64,000 nucleotides of DNA from Desulfovibrio sp. G11 (GTDB taxonomy: Bacteria; Desulfobacterota; Desulfovibrionia; Desulfovibrionales; Desulfovibrionaceae): positions 1,544,501 to 1,608,500 of the forward strand of contig NZ_LT984798.1 in NCBI RefSeq assembly GCF_900243745.1. Direction: 5' to 3'. The position numbers were made by a program, and so were the translations under genes. Each line of letters starts with the position of its first letter. Positions within the stretch are counted from its first letter, which is position 1. The notes under the pieces are model-generated. The model made no database searches. It saw only the letters and a list, made by a program, of their open reading frames with translations, and had not been told where the DNA came from. Positions 45,864 through 53,973 of this stretch are shown here, one piece after another.

Positions 45864-45887
45864 CTTTGAGGCTGTACATTCTCAAAG
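45864..45887 (+). repeat. Dispersed intergenic repeat, copy 6
   Basis: CTTTGAG (45864-45870) and CTCAAAG (45881-45887) are perfect arms around a 10-nt loop, followed by TTGAGG. It lies in the gap between the FMN reductase and thioesterase genes. Confidence 0.6.
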
Positions 45888-45936
45888 TTGAGGCGTACCC
45901 GCTCCGGCGCTTGCGCCTTCACGGCAGGCGTCCGCT

Positions 45937-46356
45937 CTAGCAGCCGCAGAGCTTGCGGTCGCGAGTGCGGCTTTCAAACTTTTCTTTATGTACCACCACA
46001 CGCTCGTGCAGCCCTTCGCCAATAAGCCCCACTTCGTCGCGGGCGCTGACCTTGAACGTCAGTCCTTTGCCGTTGGACGACATGCCCACAAGCTCGGCGG
46101 TAAAGATTACCTTCATGCCGCAGGGGGTGGCCGCCATGTGTGAAATGTCCACTTTTGTACCCACAGTGGTCATGCCCAGACCCTGATGGTCGAGAATTTC
46201 CTGCACCGTGGCCACGGCCGTGGCCTCCATCCATGCGATCATCATGGCTGTGGAAAAAACATCTACCAGCCCGCTGCCCACGTTACAGGCCAGCATGGCC
46301 TCGCTGACCGTGATTTCTAATGTACCGGAAAGGCCGGGTTCCAGTTTTTTTTTCAT
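45937..46356 (-). CDS. Hotdog-fold thioesterase, fluoroacetyl-CoA thioesterase (FlK)-like
   Basis: The 139-residue protein matches the FlK-like hotdog family: MLACNVGSGLVDVFSTAMMI, AWMEATAVATVQEIL with a catalytic glutamate, TVGTKVDISHMAATP, MKVIFTAELVGMSSNGKGLTF and EGLHERVVVHKEKF with the histidine. Despite the family name, the usual role is hydrolysis of acyl-CoA, and the natural substrate is unknown. GAGGAAA precedes the ATG. Confidence 0.87.
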   Translation of the reverse strand: MKKKLEPGLSGTLEITVSEAMLACNVGSGLVDVFSTAMMIAWMEATAVATVQEILDHQGLGMTTVGTKVDISHMAATPCGMKVIFTAELVGMSSNGKGLTFKVSARDEVGLIGEGLHERVVVHKEKFESRTRDRKLCGC

Positions 46357-46562
46357 TCTTTTTCCTCACTTGCGCGCCGCCGCGTAAAGAGCGGTGGCAG
46401 TACGGTGGTTGAACGCGGGGCGTTGCGCCTGTTCTCGGGTTGCCCTTGTTCTGTATAGAAAAGATGGCGGCAGCTAGCAAGGCCCGCTGCCTGGCGGGCA
46501 TGCTCGCCGTAACTTTGGCGCGGCAGCCGGGGGATCTGCCCTGGACGGTGCCGGAAAGCAGG

Positions 46563-46593
46563 CCGCCCGGCGATGCGGGGCATCGCCGGGCGG
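46563..46593 (-). terminator. Terminator of the nrfHA operon
   Basis: A perfect 14-bp stem (46563-46576 with 46580-46593) and 3-nt loop lie about 45 bp after the nrfA stop. A second small GGGC hairpin sits between. Confidence 0.7.
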
Positions 46594-46637
46594 GGTTGCG
46601 CGGGCTTTGCCCGCAGGAGGTTATGGCTGGCTGAAGC

Positions 46638-48221
46638 TTATTTGTCCTGACCGGCCTGCGAGGTCAGGCGGTCCTGACCTTCCCATACCTGTTCGGCCTT
46701 GGGCAGAGCGGGCAGCAGTCTGGTCCAGGGGTTCTGCTTGAGGAATTCCGGGTCCTGCTGGAGCTTGCGGCTCAGCGTAAGAATGGGCGGAACCAGCTTC
46801 TTGATGTCTCCGGCAAGGGCGGGGGCGATGCCGAAGTCAGTGGCCTCGGTGGCCAGGTCAACGGCCTTCTGGCTGCACTCCATACTGGTCATGAGCGTAT
46901 CAAGAGCCTTGGCCGGGTTGTGGAAGCCCACGCTGTTTTCAGCTGAAACGTAGTCCCAGAACAGCTGGCCCTTGCGTACCATTTCGCGTGCTTCGGCCAT
47001 AAGGGCTTCGTAGTTGGCGGCGCGGTGGCCTTCATAGGCATTGGCAAGCCGCACGGCCTCGTGAGCCTTGACGGACATTTCCTGAGCCTTGAGCAGCTGG
47101 TCAAAGGTCTTCTGCTGGGTGTACAGCACGCGCTGGCGCAGGTATTCGCCGGTCTTGTCGGCGTGGCACTGGCGGCAGGCGCGCATTTCAGGATCCTTCA
47201 TGGGCGAGGTCATCCAGTGGCTGGAGATCTTTTTGCCGTCTTCACGCACGTACTGCATGTGGCAGTCCGCGCAGGAAACGCCGGCCGCGCCGTGGGGACC
47301 ATCCTGGAAGGTTTCGTATTCGGGGTGCTGCATCTTGATCATGGGAACCTTGGAGGCAGCGTGTACCCAGTCCACAAAGGGACCGGGCTTGCCGTCGGGG
47401 CCCTTGGCTCCGTGACCCTTGTAATACTGGTACATGTCTTCGGGGTTGAAGCCGTTATCCCAGGGGAATACGGGCTTTGCGGCCGGGCCGTTGTCCTTGT
47501 GGGTAAAATAGTATTCCACGTGGCACTGGGCGCAGACCAGGGTGCGCTTTTCGTTGCGGCTGATCTTCTGCCAGTCCTTGCCGCTGCGCTTGAGCCAGTC
47601 CTTGAGCGGTTCGGAGTAGAGGCGCAGTTCCATAGTGGCCGGATCGTGACAGTTGGCGCAGCCGATGGTTTCATCATGCGCGTTGATCTTGTCTTTGGCG
47701 CGGAACTCGTTGACATCCATAGACCAGAACTTGTCGCCGTACTGGGACACCCATTCCATCATTTTGGGGGTTTTGCAGTTCCAGCAGGTGGCTGGCAGGT
47801 TGCCCTTGCCGTCGGCCGCGAAACGGTTGATGCGGTCAATATTCAGGAAGTCGTCAATGGCATAGGTGTGGCCGCGCGTTTCATTATATTCATACATGAA
47901 CGGATAGCCCAGCCAGAGGTTTTTCAGGTAGGGCTGGGCATGTTTGAAGCCCTTGGGCAGGGGATTCACATTGTCATTCTTGTGGTAGGGAACCGAGCCT
48001 TTATAGTCGGTCATGATCCTGTCTTCGTTATTTTTCATGTACGAAGCATACTGCTGCGGAAACTGGCCCTTGAAGGCCGACATCTTGGTTTCCGTTTCAG
48101 CAATGCCCGTTTTGTACTTGGGGGCCTTCAGCTCTGTGGAAACATCCTGACAGCCGCTGAGCAAAGCTACGCCCAGCAGCGTGGCCAACGCCAGGGCCGT
48201 GGTCACAATTCGCTTATTCAT
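46638..48221 (-). CDS. nrfA: Cytochrome c nitrite reductase, catalytic subunit
   Basis: The 527-residue pentahaem enzyme reduces nitrite to ammonia in the periplasm. The catalytic haem motif is CWNCK (Cys146-Lys150). Four CxxCH motifs follow: CANCH at 188, CAQCH at 230, CADCH at 317 and CRQCH at 349. The N-terminus is a lipoprotein signal (ALLSGC, Cys24), so the enzyme should be lipid-anchored as well as held by NrfH. The start overlaps nrfH by 8 bp. The operon is likely controlled by the divergent haem kinase and sigma-54 regulator. Confidence 0.97.
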   Translation of the reverse strand: MNKRIVTTALALATLLGVALLSGCQDVSTELKAPKYKTGIAETETKMSAFKGQFPQQYASYMKNNEDRIMTDYKGSVPYHKNDNVNPLPKGFKHAQPYLKNLWLGYPFMYEYNETRGHTYAIDDFLNIDRINRFAADGKGNLPATCWNCKTPKMMEWVSQYGDKFWSMDVNEFRAKDKINAHDETIGCANCHDPATMELRLYSEPLKDWLKRSGKDWQKISRNEKRTLVCAQCHVEYYFTHKDNGPAAKPVFPWDNGFNPEDMYQYYKGHGAKGPDGKPGPFVDWVHAASKVPMIKMQHPEYETFQDGPHGAAGVSCADCHMQYVREDGKKISSHWMTSPMKDPEMRACRQCHADKTGEYLRQRVLYTQQKTFDQLLKAQEMSVKAHEAVRLANAYEGHRAANYEALMAEAREMVRKGQLFWDYVSAENSVGFHNPAKALDTLMTSMECSQKAVDLATEATDFGIAPALAGDIKKLVPPILTLSRKLQQDPEFLKQNPWTRLLPALPKAEQVWEGQDRLTSQAGQDK

Positions 48222-48681
48222 AGGCTACCGTCCTTGTGCTGATGGGCTTCATGCGCATGTGGGCCACGCCCTTGTGGCAGTCCACACAATAAGGCTTGGC
48301 ATCCATGCTGGCCACGTTGATGTTGGTCTGGGTATGGCATGCCTTGCAGTTCGCGTTCACCACGTCTCGGGTGCGCAGGCTCAGGGGACGCGGAATGTCG
48401 TGTCCCATAATATTGCCCACCACGTCGCGCAGGCCTTCCTGCGCCTTGAACGGCAGCTTGACCAAAAGATTGTGCGGGGCATGGCAGTCATTACAGGCAA
48501 GGTTGGCGTGCGTTCCCATTTTCTGGGTCACGGCAGCCTCCTGCATGATATGACAACTGGCGCAAAACGGCCGTTGGTCAGTGGTTGTCATGGCATAGGC
48601 CAGAACTCCCATTAGTACCACGCCCGCCGCAACGCCTCCCAACAGCCACTTCAGCCAGGGTCCATTGCGGGGTGTACCCAT
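48214..48681 (-). CDS. nrfH: Cytochrome c nitrite reductase, small membrane subunit
   Basis: The 155-residue NapC/NirT-type quinol dehydrogenase passes electrons from menaquinol to NrfA. A single N-terminal membrane helix (LKWLLGGVAAGVVLMGVLAY) is followed by four CxxCH haem sites: CASCH, CNDCH, CKACH and CVDCH. AAGGAGG precedes the ATG. Its 5' leader of roughly 160 nt contains a hairpin at 48715-48738 and starts at a sigma-54-like promoter. Confidence 0.96.
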   Translation of the reverse strand: MGTPRNGPWLKWLLGGVAAGVVLMGVLAYAMTTTDQRPFCASCHIMQEAAVTQKMGTHANLACNDCHAPHNLLVKLPFKAQEGLRDVVGNIMGHDIPRPLSLRTRDVVNANCKACHTQTNINVASMDAKPYCVDCHKGVAHMRMKPISTRTVAYE

Positions 48682-48714
48682 AGAGCCTCCTTCGCTCGCT
48701 CCTAGTGCAGATGC

Positions 48715-48738
48715 GCCCTGAAGACCGCTCTTCAGGGC
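48715..48738 (-). other. Hairpin in the nrfH 5' leader
   Basis: GCCCTGAAGA and TCTTCAGGGC form a perfect 10-bp stem with a 4-nt loop, 34-57 bases before the nrfH ATG. There is no T-tract. It may affect mRNA stability or act as a weak pause. Confidence 0.5.
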
Positions 48739-48854
48739 CGGATTTCGCCCGGGTGGGGCGCAGGCAGCCGCTCGTGGCCGCCGGGCAGTCGTTGGATTCA
48801 GGCAGACCGCCCTTCCGTGCCGCCACTGCGGCGGACGAAATATTTCTTCAGCTT

Positions 48855-48871
48855 TTCAAGAAACGTACCAG
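48855..48871 (-). promoter_or_regulatory. Sigma-54-like promoter of nrfHA
   Basis: On the minus strand CTGGTACGTTTCTTGAA matches the -24/-12 consensus (TGGCACG-N4-TTGCA). TGG and TTG are correctly spaced, with one change in each box. A sigma-54-dependent response regulator is encoded nearby. The 352-bp gap has no gene. Confidence 0.5.
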
Positions 48872-48888
48872 GATGTATAAAAAAGCAC

Positions 48889-48908
48889 AAATAAAAGTGT
48901 TTTTATTT
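48889..48908. promoter_or_regulatory. Palindrome upstream of the nrfHA promoter
   Basis: AAATAAAA-GTGT-TTTTATTT is a perfect 8-bp inverted repeat, about 20-50 bp upstream of the sigma-54-like promoter. It lies in an A/T-rich patch next to ACGTGTTACGT. It could bind an activator or integration host factor. Confidence 0.35.
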
Positions 48909-49014
48909 AAACGTGTTACGTGAATTCATTTTTTGAAGGCGTTTGGCGGGATTGAGTTGTTCAGATAAACATGACAGAATTCAGAAAATTATGACAACTC
49001 TGTGAGAGTGCAAC

Positions 49015-49029
49015 ACCTCTATCCGAGGT
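49015..49029 (+). promoter_or_regulatory. Small hairpin covering the kinase ribosome site
   Basis: ACCTC (49015-49019) pairs with GAGGT (49025-49029). The second arm is the only plausible ribosome-binding sequence before ATG 49034. Confidence 0.4.
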
Positions 49030-49033
49030 CTTT

Positions 49034-51532
49034 ATGATTCCTGTATACAATAAAAAAAATCGTTCCGCTATCTGGTTGCCCTTGCTGGCGTGCTTTTTAT
49101 GGCTTGTTTTTACAATGGGCCTGTACCGGCAGGCTTCGCGCGTTGACGAGGCGCACCGGCTGGAGCTGGAGCACACAAGGCTTTCCACTGTGGCGCGCCA
49201 GCTTATGGATGCGCGCAACTGGAATGCGGCCCACGGCGGCGTATATGTTCTTGAAAGCGAGTACGGCAAGCCGAATCTCTGGTTGCCGGAAGGTGAGCGC
49301 ACCGTAACCACGGGGGACGGCCGCACCCTGGTGCTTATGAATCCGGCCTATATGAGCCGCCAACTGGCCGAGCGCAACTCTGAACCCGGAATAGAAATCA
49401 GCGTTATCAGCAACATGCCCCTGCGGCCGGAAAATATGGCCGACACCTGGGAGAATGACGCCCTGAGCCAGTGCACCGCGGGCGCGCGGGAAATATTCAG
49501 CGCGCCGCAGCCGGGCAGCCACGGAAAGCTGCGCCTTTTGAGCGTGCTTGTGGCGCAGCAGAGCTGTCTGCGCTGTCATGTCAGCCGCAAGGTGGGCGAG
49601 GTGCTCGGCGGCATAAGCGTCAGCCAGGACGGAGAGGCCTATGTGCACAATGCGGCCTTGCAGCAGCGCAATATGCGCATGCTTTACGCCTTGCTGGCCC
49701 TTACCGGTGTTCTGGCCGTCGGCGGCCTGACGCTCAATCTTACACGGCGGCGCTGGCTGGCTGAAGAGGCCAGCCGCATGAAAAGCGCCTTCATGGCGCG
49801 CTTGAGTCACGACATGCGCACGCCCCTCACGGCCATTCTGGGCATGAGCGAGCTTTTGCAGCAACAGAACGTGTCGGAGCGGGACCGGAAAAAAGCCCTG
49901 CGCTATCTTACCCAGGCGGGCAGCGCCCTGCTGGAAATGGTACGCGACATCACAGATCACGCAACCCTTGAGCAGGGCGTCCTGCATCTGCGCACGGCAC
50001 CGTTCAGCCTGCGCGCCTGCCTGGCTGACTGTGTGGCCCTGTACAGCCCCGTTGCCGAAGCCAAGGGGCTGGATATTGATCTGGACGTGGATAGCGGCCT
50101 GCCGGACGCCGTGGCGGGCGACAGTTTTCGCCTGCGCCAGGCCCTGGGCAACCTTGTCAGCAATGCCGTAAAATTTACCGATATGGGCCGGGTGCGTATT
50201 TGTGTGGAGCCGGGTCCGGTGCAGGCCCGCAAGAAGGGCGAAGACGGTTCCGCCCGCCTGTGCCTCAGGATTCTTGTGCAGGATACCGGGCCGGGACTGC
50301 GTGAAGAAGACGCCGAGCGTATTTTTGAAAGCTTTCAGCGCGGCAGCGATGCTTCAGGCGCACCGGGTACGGGGCTTGGCCTGTATATCGCGCGCACCAT
50401 TGCGCGTCGTATGGGTGGGGATGTCAGCGTGGTGTCTTCGCCGGGCAGCGGGGCCTGTTTTACCCTTGAGGTCTGTTTGCATCTGCCCGGAGACGGTTCG
50501 GGACCGGAATCCGGATCAGGGCCGGGCTTGCCGCCGGATGGCGAAAACAGGGCCGGAATTTCCTGTACAGCGTGCAGTCCCGACGAACAGCCTTGTCCCG
50601 GCAGTCTTGCGAAAGATCACGGCAGCGGTCCGGCGGAAAGGCCGGAAGCCCCCTGTTTTGAAGGTTGCCGCATTCTTGTGGCCGAAGACAACGAGGCCAA
50701 CAGATACATTATGGAGCACATGCTCAAGGCCGAAGGCGCGCGCGTATGCATGGCAAAAGACGGCAGTGCCGCGCTGGCAGCCCTGTGCGAAAACCCCTGG
50801 GATATGGTTATCCTGGATTCGCGCATGCCCGGCGTAAGCGGGCTGGACGTTCTGCGGGCCGTTCGTGAAGGCCGTACCTGCGCCCCGGCGGAACAGCGGA
50901 CTGTCATCTACACTGCCGCGCTGAACGCCGAAGACAGGCGCATCTGCGAAGACCTGGGGGCAGATCGTATCCTGCTCAAGCCCCTCACCTTTTCCGGGTT
51001 GCGCAGCGAACTGGCCGCCCTGCTTTTTGACGGGCAGAAAGCTGCCCGCGCGGCGGCTGCCCCGAAGCAGGGGAATGAAGCCGGTGGTTCTTTGTCGGAG
51101 CCGGCATCCGCACCGGCGGAAATTGCGCCTGCGGTCTGGAACCGGCCGGAAGCCCTCGCGGCTCTTGACGATGATGAGGACCTGCTGCGCCGTCTGGCGC
51201 GGGTGCTCTGCGAAGACCTGCGCAGCAGGGAAACCCATATGGCGGCGGCCCAAAACGCGGGTGACAGCGCAACGCTGCGGCGTCTGGCCCATGCCGTTAA
51301 AAATTCCGCCGGGGCCATGCGCCTTGACCTTCTGCGGGCGCGCGCCGGGGAGGCGGAACGATCTGAAGACAGTACCCTTCCGGCGTCCGTGGAGCGCATG
51401 CGCCACGCCATGCGCGAGGCCCTGCTTCTGCTCGAGGCTGAACCGGGCTGCATGCAGAGCCAGGAAGTATCCGTACACAGCGCCGGGGCTGCCCTTTGCT
51501 CCGGCGCGGCATCACAGAAAGGAGAGTGCTGA
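49034..51532 (+). CDS. Hybrid sensor histidine kinase with periplasmic c-type haem motif
   Basis: The 832-residue kinase has a membrane helix near residues 12-32. A periplasmic DUF3365/Tll0287-like domain contains one CxxCH site (SCLRCH, Cys178-His182), then a second helix near 217-236. The cytoplasmic part has HisKA with RLSHDMRTPL (His259), HATPase (NLVSNAVKF, GTGLGLYIARTIARRMGG), a receiver with Asp595 (ILDSRMPGVSGL) and a C-terminal HPt domain (RRLAHAVKNSAGAMR, His753). It would sense a haem ligand or redox state in the periplasm. It overlaps the response regulator gene by one base and is divergent from nrfHA. Related Desulfovibrio loci pair nrfHA with the NrfR regulator. Confidence 0.9.
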   Translation: MIPVYNKKNRSAIWLPLLACFLWLVFTMGLYRQASRVDEAHRLELEHTRLSTVARQLMDARNWNAAHGGVYVLESEYGKPNLWLPEGERTVTTGDGRTLVLMNPAYMSRQLAERNSEPGIEISVISNMPLRPENMADTWENDALSQCTAGAREIFSAPQPGSHGKLRLLSVLVAQQSCLRCHVSRKVGEVLGGISVSQDGEAYVHNAALQQRNMRMLYALLALTGVLAVGGLTLNLTRRRWLAEEASRMKSAFMARLSHDMRTPLTAILGMSELLQQQNVSERDRKKALRYLTQAGSALLEMVRDITDHATLEQGVLHLRTAPFSLRACLADCVALYSPVAEAKGLDIDLDVDSGLPDAVAGDSFRLRQALGNLVSNAVKFTDMGRVRICVEPGPVQARKKGEDGSARLCLRILVQDTGPGLREEDAERIFESFQRGSDASGAPGTGLGLYIARTIARRMGGDVSVVSSPGSGACFTLEVCLHLPGDGSGPESGSGPGLPPDGENRAGISCTACSPDEQPCPGSLAKDHGSGPAERPEAPCFEGCRILVAEDNEANRYIMEHMLKAEGARVCMAKDGSAALAALCENPWDMVILDSRMPGVSGLDVLRAVREGRTCAPAEQRTVIYTAALNAEDRRICEDLGADRILLKPLTFSGLRSELAALLFDGQKAARAAAAPKQGNEAGGSLSEPASAPAEIAPAVWNRPEALAALDDDEDLLRRLARVLCEDLRSRETHMAAAQNAGDSATLRRLAHAVKNSAGAMRLDLLRARAGEAERSEDSTLPASVERMRHAMREALLLLEAEPGCMQSQEVSVHSAGAALCSGAASQKGEC

Positions 51533-53064
51533 TGGCCCGTATTCTGGTGGTGGATGACGAAGCCCTTATGCGCACCATGGCTGAAGTGGTGTGTACGCGC
51601 ATGGGTCATGAGGTGCTGCTGGCCGAGAGTGTCAGCCAGGGGCTGGAGCTTGGCCGCCAGGGTGTGGATGTGGTCCTGCTTGATGTCTGGCTGCCCGATG
51701 GCAACGGCCTTGAGTGGCAGGGCGACTTTGCCCATCTGCCCGGTATGCCCGATGTGGTCATCATCACGGGACACGGTGACGGCGATGCCGCCGAGGCGGC
51801 CCTGCGTTCCGGAGCCTGGGAGTTTCTGACCAAGCCGCTCAAGGTGCGGGATATAGAGCAATGTCTGCGCCATGTGCTGACTTTTCGCGAAAATCGGGTT
51901 CCGGGTCCGGAGTCGCTGCTGGTGGACAGCGGCCATGTGCTGGGCACGGGCATGGGTATGAGCCGCGCCCTCAAGCTTCTGGCCCAGGCCGCGCAAAGCG
52001 AGGTCAACGTGCTTTTGCTGGGCGAAACGGGCGTGGGCAAGGAAGTTTTTGCCAAGGCGCTGTACCGCAACAGTGCGCGTGCCGCCAGACCCTTTGTTAC
52101 CGTAGACTGTGCCTCTCTGCCGGATAACCTTGTGGAAAGCCATCTTTTCGGCCACAGCCGTGGGGCGTTTACCGGGGCCGACCGCGCCCGGGAGGGGCTT
52201 TTACTGTCGGCAAACAAGGGTACGCTTTTTCTTGATGAGGTGGGTGATCTGCCCCAGACCATACAGGGGGCCTTTTTGCGGGCGCTGGAATTGCGGCGCT
52301 TCAGGCCGGTGGGTGATGTACGCGAGGTCAGCAGCGACTTTCGCCTTGTGGCCGCCACCAACAGGGATATTGAAAGCATGGCCCGGGAAGGGACATTTCG
52401 TGCCGACCTGCTCTACCGGCTTCAGGGCATGACCATTGTCATTCCGCCCCTGCGCGAGCGCAGGGACGAGATCCCCGCGCTCACACGGCAGGCCGCAAGC
52501 CGGTTTTGCCTGCATAATGACCTGCCGCCCAAGGCTGTGTCGGACGCCATGCTGGATGTACTTATGGAATATTCCTGGCCCGGCAATGTGCGCGAGCTGA
52601 TTCACAGTGTCGAGCGCGCCTGTCTTGCGGCCGGGCAGGGAGATGAGCTTTTGCCTGCACATTTGCCCACGCGCATGCGTGTGGATGAGGCCCGTCGCCG
52701 TATGGGGCGCGGCCCGGACAGCGGCATTGCCGATGTTGCGGGCGGCGGGCAGGCCGCTGCGTGTGGCTTTTCCGGGGCGCTCTACGGGGCCGGGTCGTCC
52801 GCGTCCTTTGGGCAGCCTGCAGTTGGAGAGGGCGCTTCCGGCAGGCATGCGGGCGGCTCTGCGGCCTCTGTCCTGCATCCGGGGCTGCCCCCTGTGGCGG
52901 CGGGTGACGATCTGCCGGATTTGCGCCAATGGAAAGCACGCGCTGAAGAAGTTTATGTGCGGAGCATCTGGGGCGCCAGCAACGGCGACGCGCGCACGGC
53001 TGCCGGAATGGCCGGAGTCTCGCGCGGGCACTGGTATGAGCTTATGAAAAAGCACGGTCTGTAG
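51532..53064 (+). CDS. nrfR: Sigma-54-dependent response regulator, NrfR-like
   Basis: The 510-residue NtrC-type activator has a receiver domain with Asp51 (DVVLLDVWLPDGNGLEW) and a AAA+ domain: Walker A LLLGETGVGKEVFAKALY, the sigma-54 contact GAFTGADRAR, FLDEVGDLPQ and the VREL region. A long Gly/Ala-rich linker leads to a Fis-type helix-turn-helix (GDARTAAGMAGVSRGHWYEL). ATG 51532 overlaps the kinase stop (TGATG). By position and family it is the expected activator of nrfHA. The regulated promoter is inferred from the sequence upstream of nrfH. Confidence 0.92.
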   Translation: MARILVVDDEALMRTMAEVVCTRMGHEVLLAESVSQGLELGRQGVDVVLLDVWLPDGNGLEWQGDFAHLPGMPDVVIITGHGDGDAAEAALRSGAWEFLTKPLKVRDIEQCLRHVLTFRENRVPGPESLLVDSGHVLGTGMGMSRALKLLAQAAQSEVNVLLLGETGVGKEVFAKALYRNSARAARPFVTVDCASLPDNLVESHLFGHSRGAFTGADRAREGLLLSANKGTLFLDEVGDLPQTIQGAFLRALELRRFRPVGDVREVSSDFRLVAATNRDIESMAREGTFRADLLYRLQGMTIVIPPLRERRDEIPALTRQAASRFCLHNDLPPKAVSDAMLDVLMEYSWPGNVRELIHSVERACLAAGQGDELLPAHLPTRMRVDEARRRMGRGPDSGIADVAGGGQAAACGFSGALYGAGSSASFGQPAVGEGASGRHAGGSAASVLHPGLPPVAAGDDLPDLRQWKARAEEVYVRSIWGASNGDARTAAGMAGVSRGHWYELMKKHGL

Positions 53065-53491
53065 CTGCAGGGGCATCCGGCGCTCAAAGGTCGTACGTCG
53101 CCCGGCGGCATACGGACGGTCTGTCGGCACATGTGCTGCCAATGCCCTGTGCGGTCGGGCGGGCCATGCCGCACAGGGCATTGGCCTTGGCTGCCTGCGA
53201 TGTTTGTGCGTCGGGGCGACGCCTGCGGCTTTGGGGCCGAGAGGCAGGCGGTTCATAAACGAAACGGGCTGCCGTACCGTGTGGTGTCCCAAGGGGAACA
53301 GCCGGGGGCCGTACTTCTGCACGTTTCTGTTGGCCCGGTTTGCCGGGATGAAGTTGCCGAAAAATGGCTGTATACGCCATTATCCGGGTGCTGAAAGAAA
53401 GGCGGGTGCTGCGGGGCAAGAGTTCTTGCATCGCGGCATAAAAGGCGCTATAGCGAAAAAAACCGGATTATTAAAGGCAATATAACAGCGT
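53065..53491. other. 427-bp gap after nrfR
   Basis: It contains a large hairpin (53138-53185). Near 53470-53490 an AT-rich TATAAC-containing stretch may be the promoter of the next small gene. No gene was seen. Confidence 0.5.
53138..53185 (+). terminator. Hairpin after nrfR
   Basis: A perfect 17-bp stem (53138-53154 with 53169-53185) and a 14-nt loop lie 75 bp after the regulator stop. There is no T-tract. Confidence 0.5.
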
Positions 53492-53749
53492 ATGAACAAG
53501 AATTCCATTACCATCAAAGGGTACGTTACGGCGATGCCACGCTCCGTGGATGCGCGGCAGGCCAGGGTGGCCGTGGTTCAGGACGATGTGGAATACCGCA
53601 TCGTGCCGCGCGGCGCTGGCGTGGATCTGGATGATGCAGTGAGTCTTCCCGTGGAGGTTTTTGGGCTGCTCGAAGAGGCGGACGGCGTAAGCTATCTTGT
53701 TGTTCGCGGCTATACGGTGCTTGAAGACGACTCCTGGCTTGAAGAGTAG
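53492..53749 (+). CDS. Small conserved hypothetical protein
   Basis: The 85-residue acidic protein is rich in beta-strand-forming sequence (ITIKGYVTAMPRSV, ARVAVVQDDVEYRIVP, VSLPVEVFGLLEEAD, SYLVVRGYTVLEDDSWLEE). It has no cysteine, membrane or signal features and looks like a small OB- or SH3-like barrel. No function is assigned. The ribosome site is weak (AAGG about 14 bases upstream). Codon usage matches the neighbours, and a shared terminator follows. Confidence 0.75.
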   Translation: MNKNSITIKGYVTAMPRSVDARQARVAVVQDDVEYRIVPRGAGVDLDDAVSLPVEVFGLLEEADGVSYLVVRGYTVLEDDSWLEE

Positions 53750-53918
53750 GTCTTTTTCCGTATCCGCCCGGACCTGCCGGGAAGCTTCCGGCGGACGTTC
53801 CCGGCTCTGACGCCTGTTTTGGGGCGGCATCTGTTGTCTGTTTGCAAAAAGGCGGTTCAGGCCCGCTGCGGGCGCATGCGCGGATCGGGTACGGGCAACA
53901 CGCACTGACACAGAAATG

Positions 53919-53960
53919 AAAAAATCCCGCCGGCTGCGGATTGCAGCTGGCGGGATTTTT
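53919..53960. terminator. Bidirectional terminator
   Basis: The stem AAAATCCCGCC-GCTGC/GCAGC-GGCGGGATTTT has one mismatch, with A-tract and T-tract on either side. It serves the small plus-strand gene and the converging chemoreceptor. Confidence 0.85.
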
Positions 53961-53973
53961 GCGTCGGGCGCGG

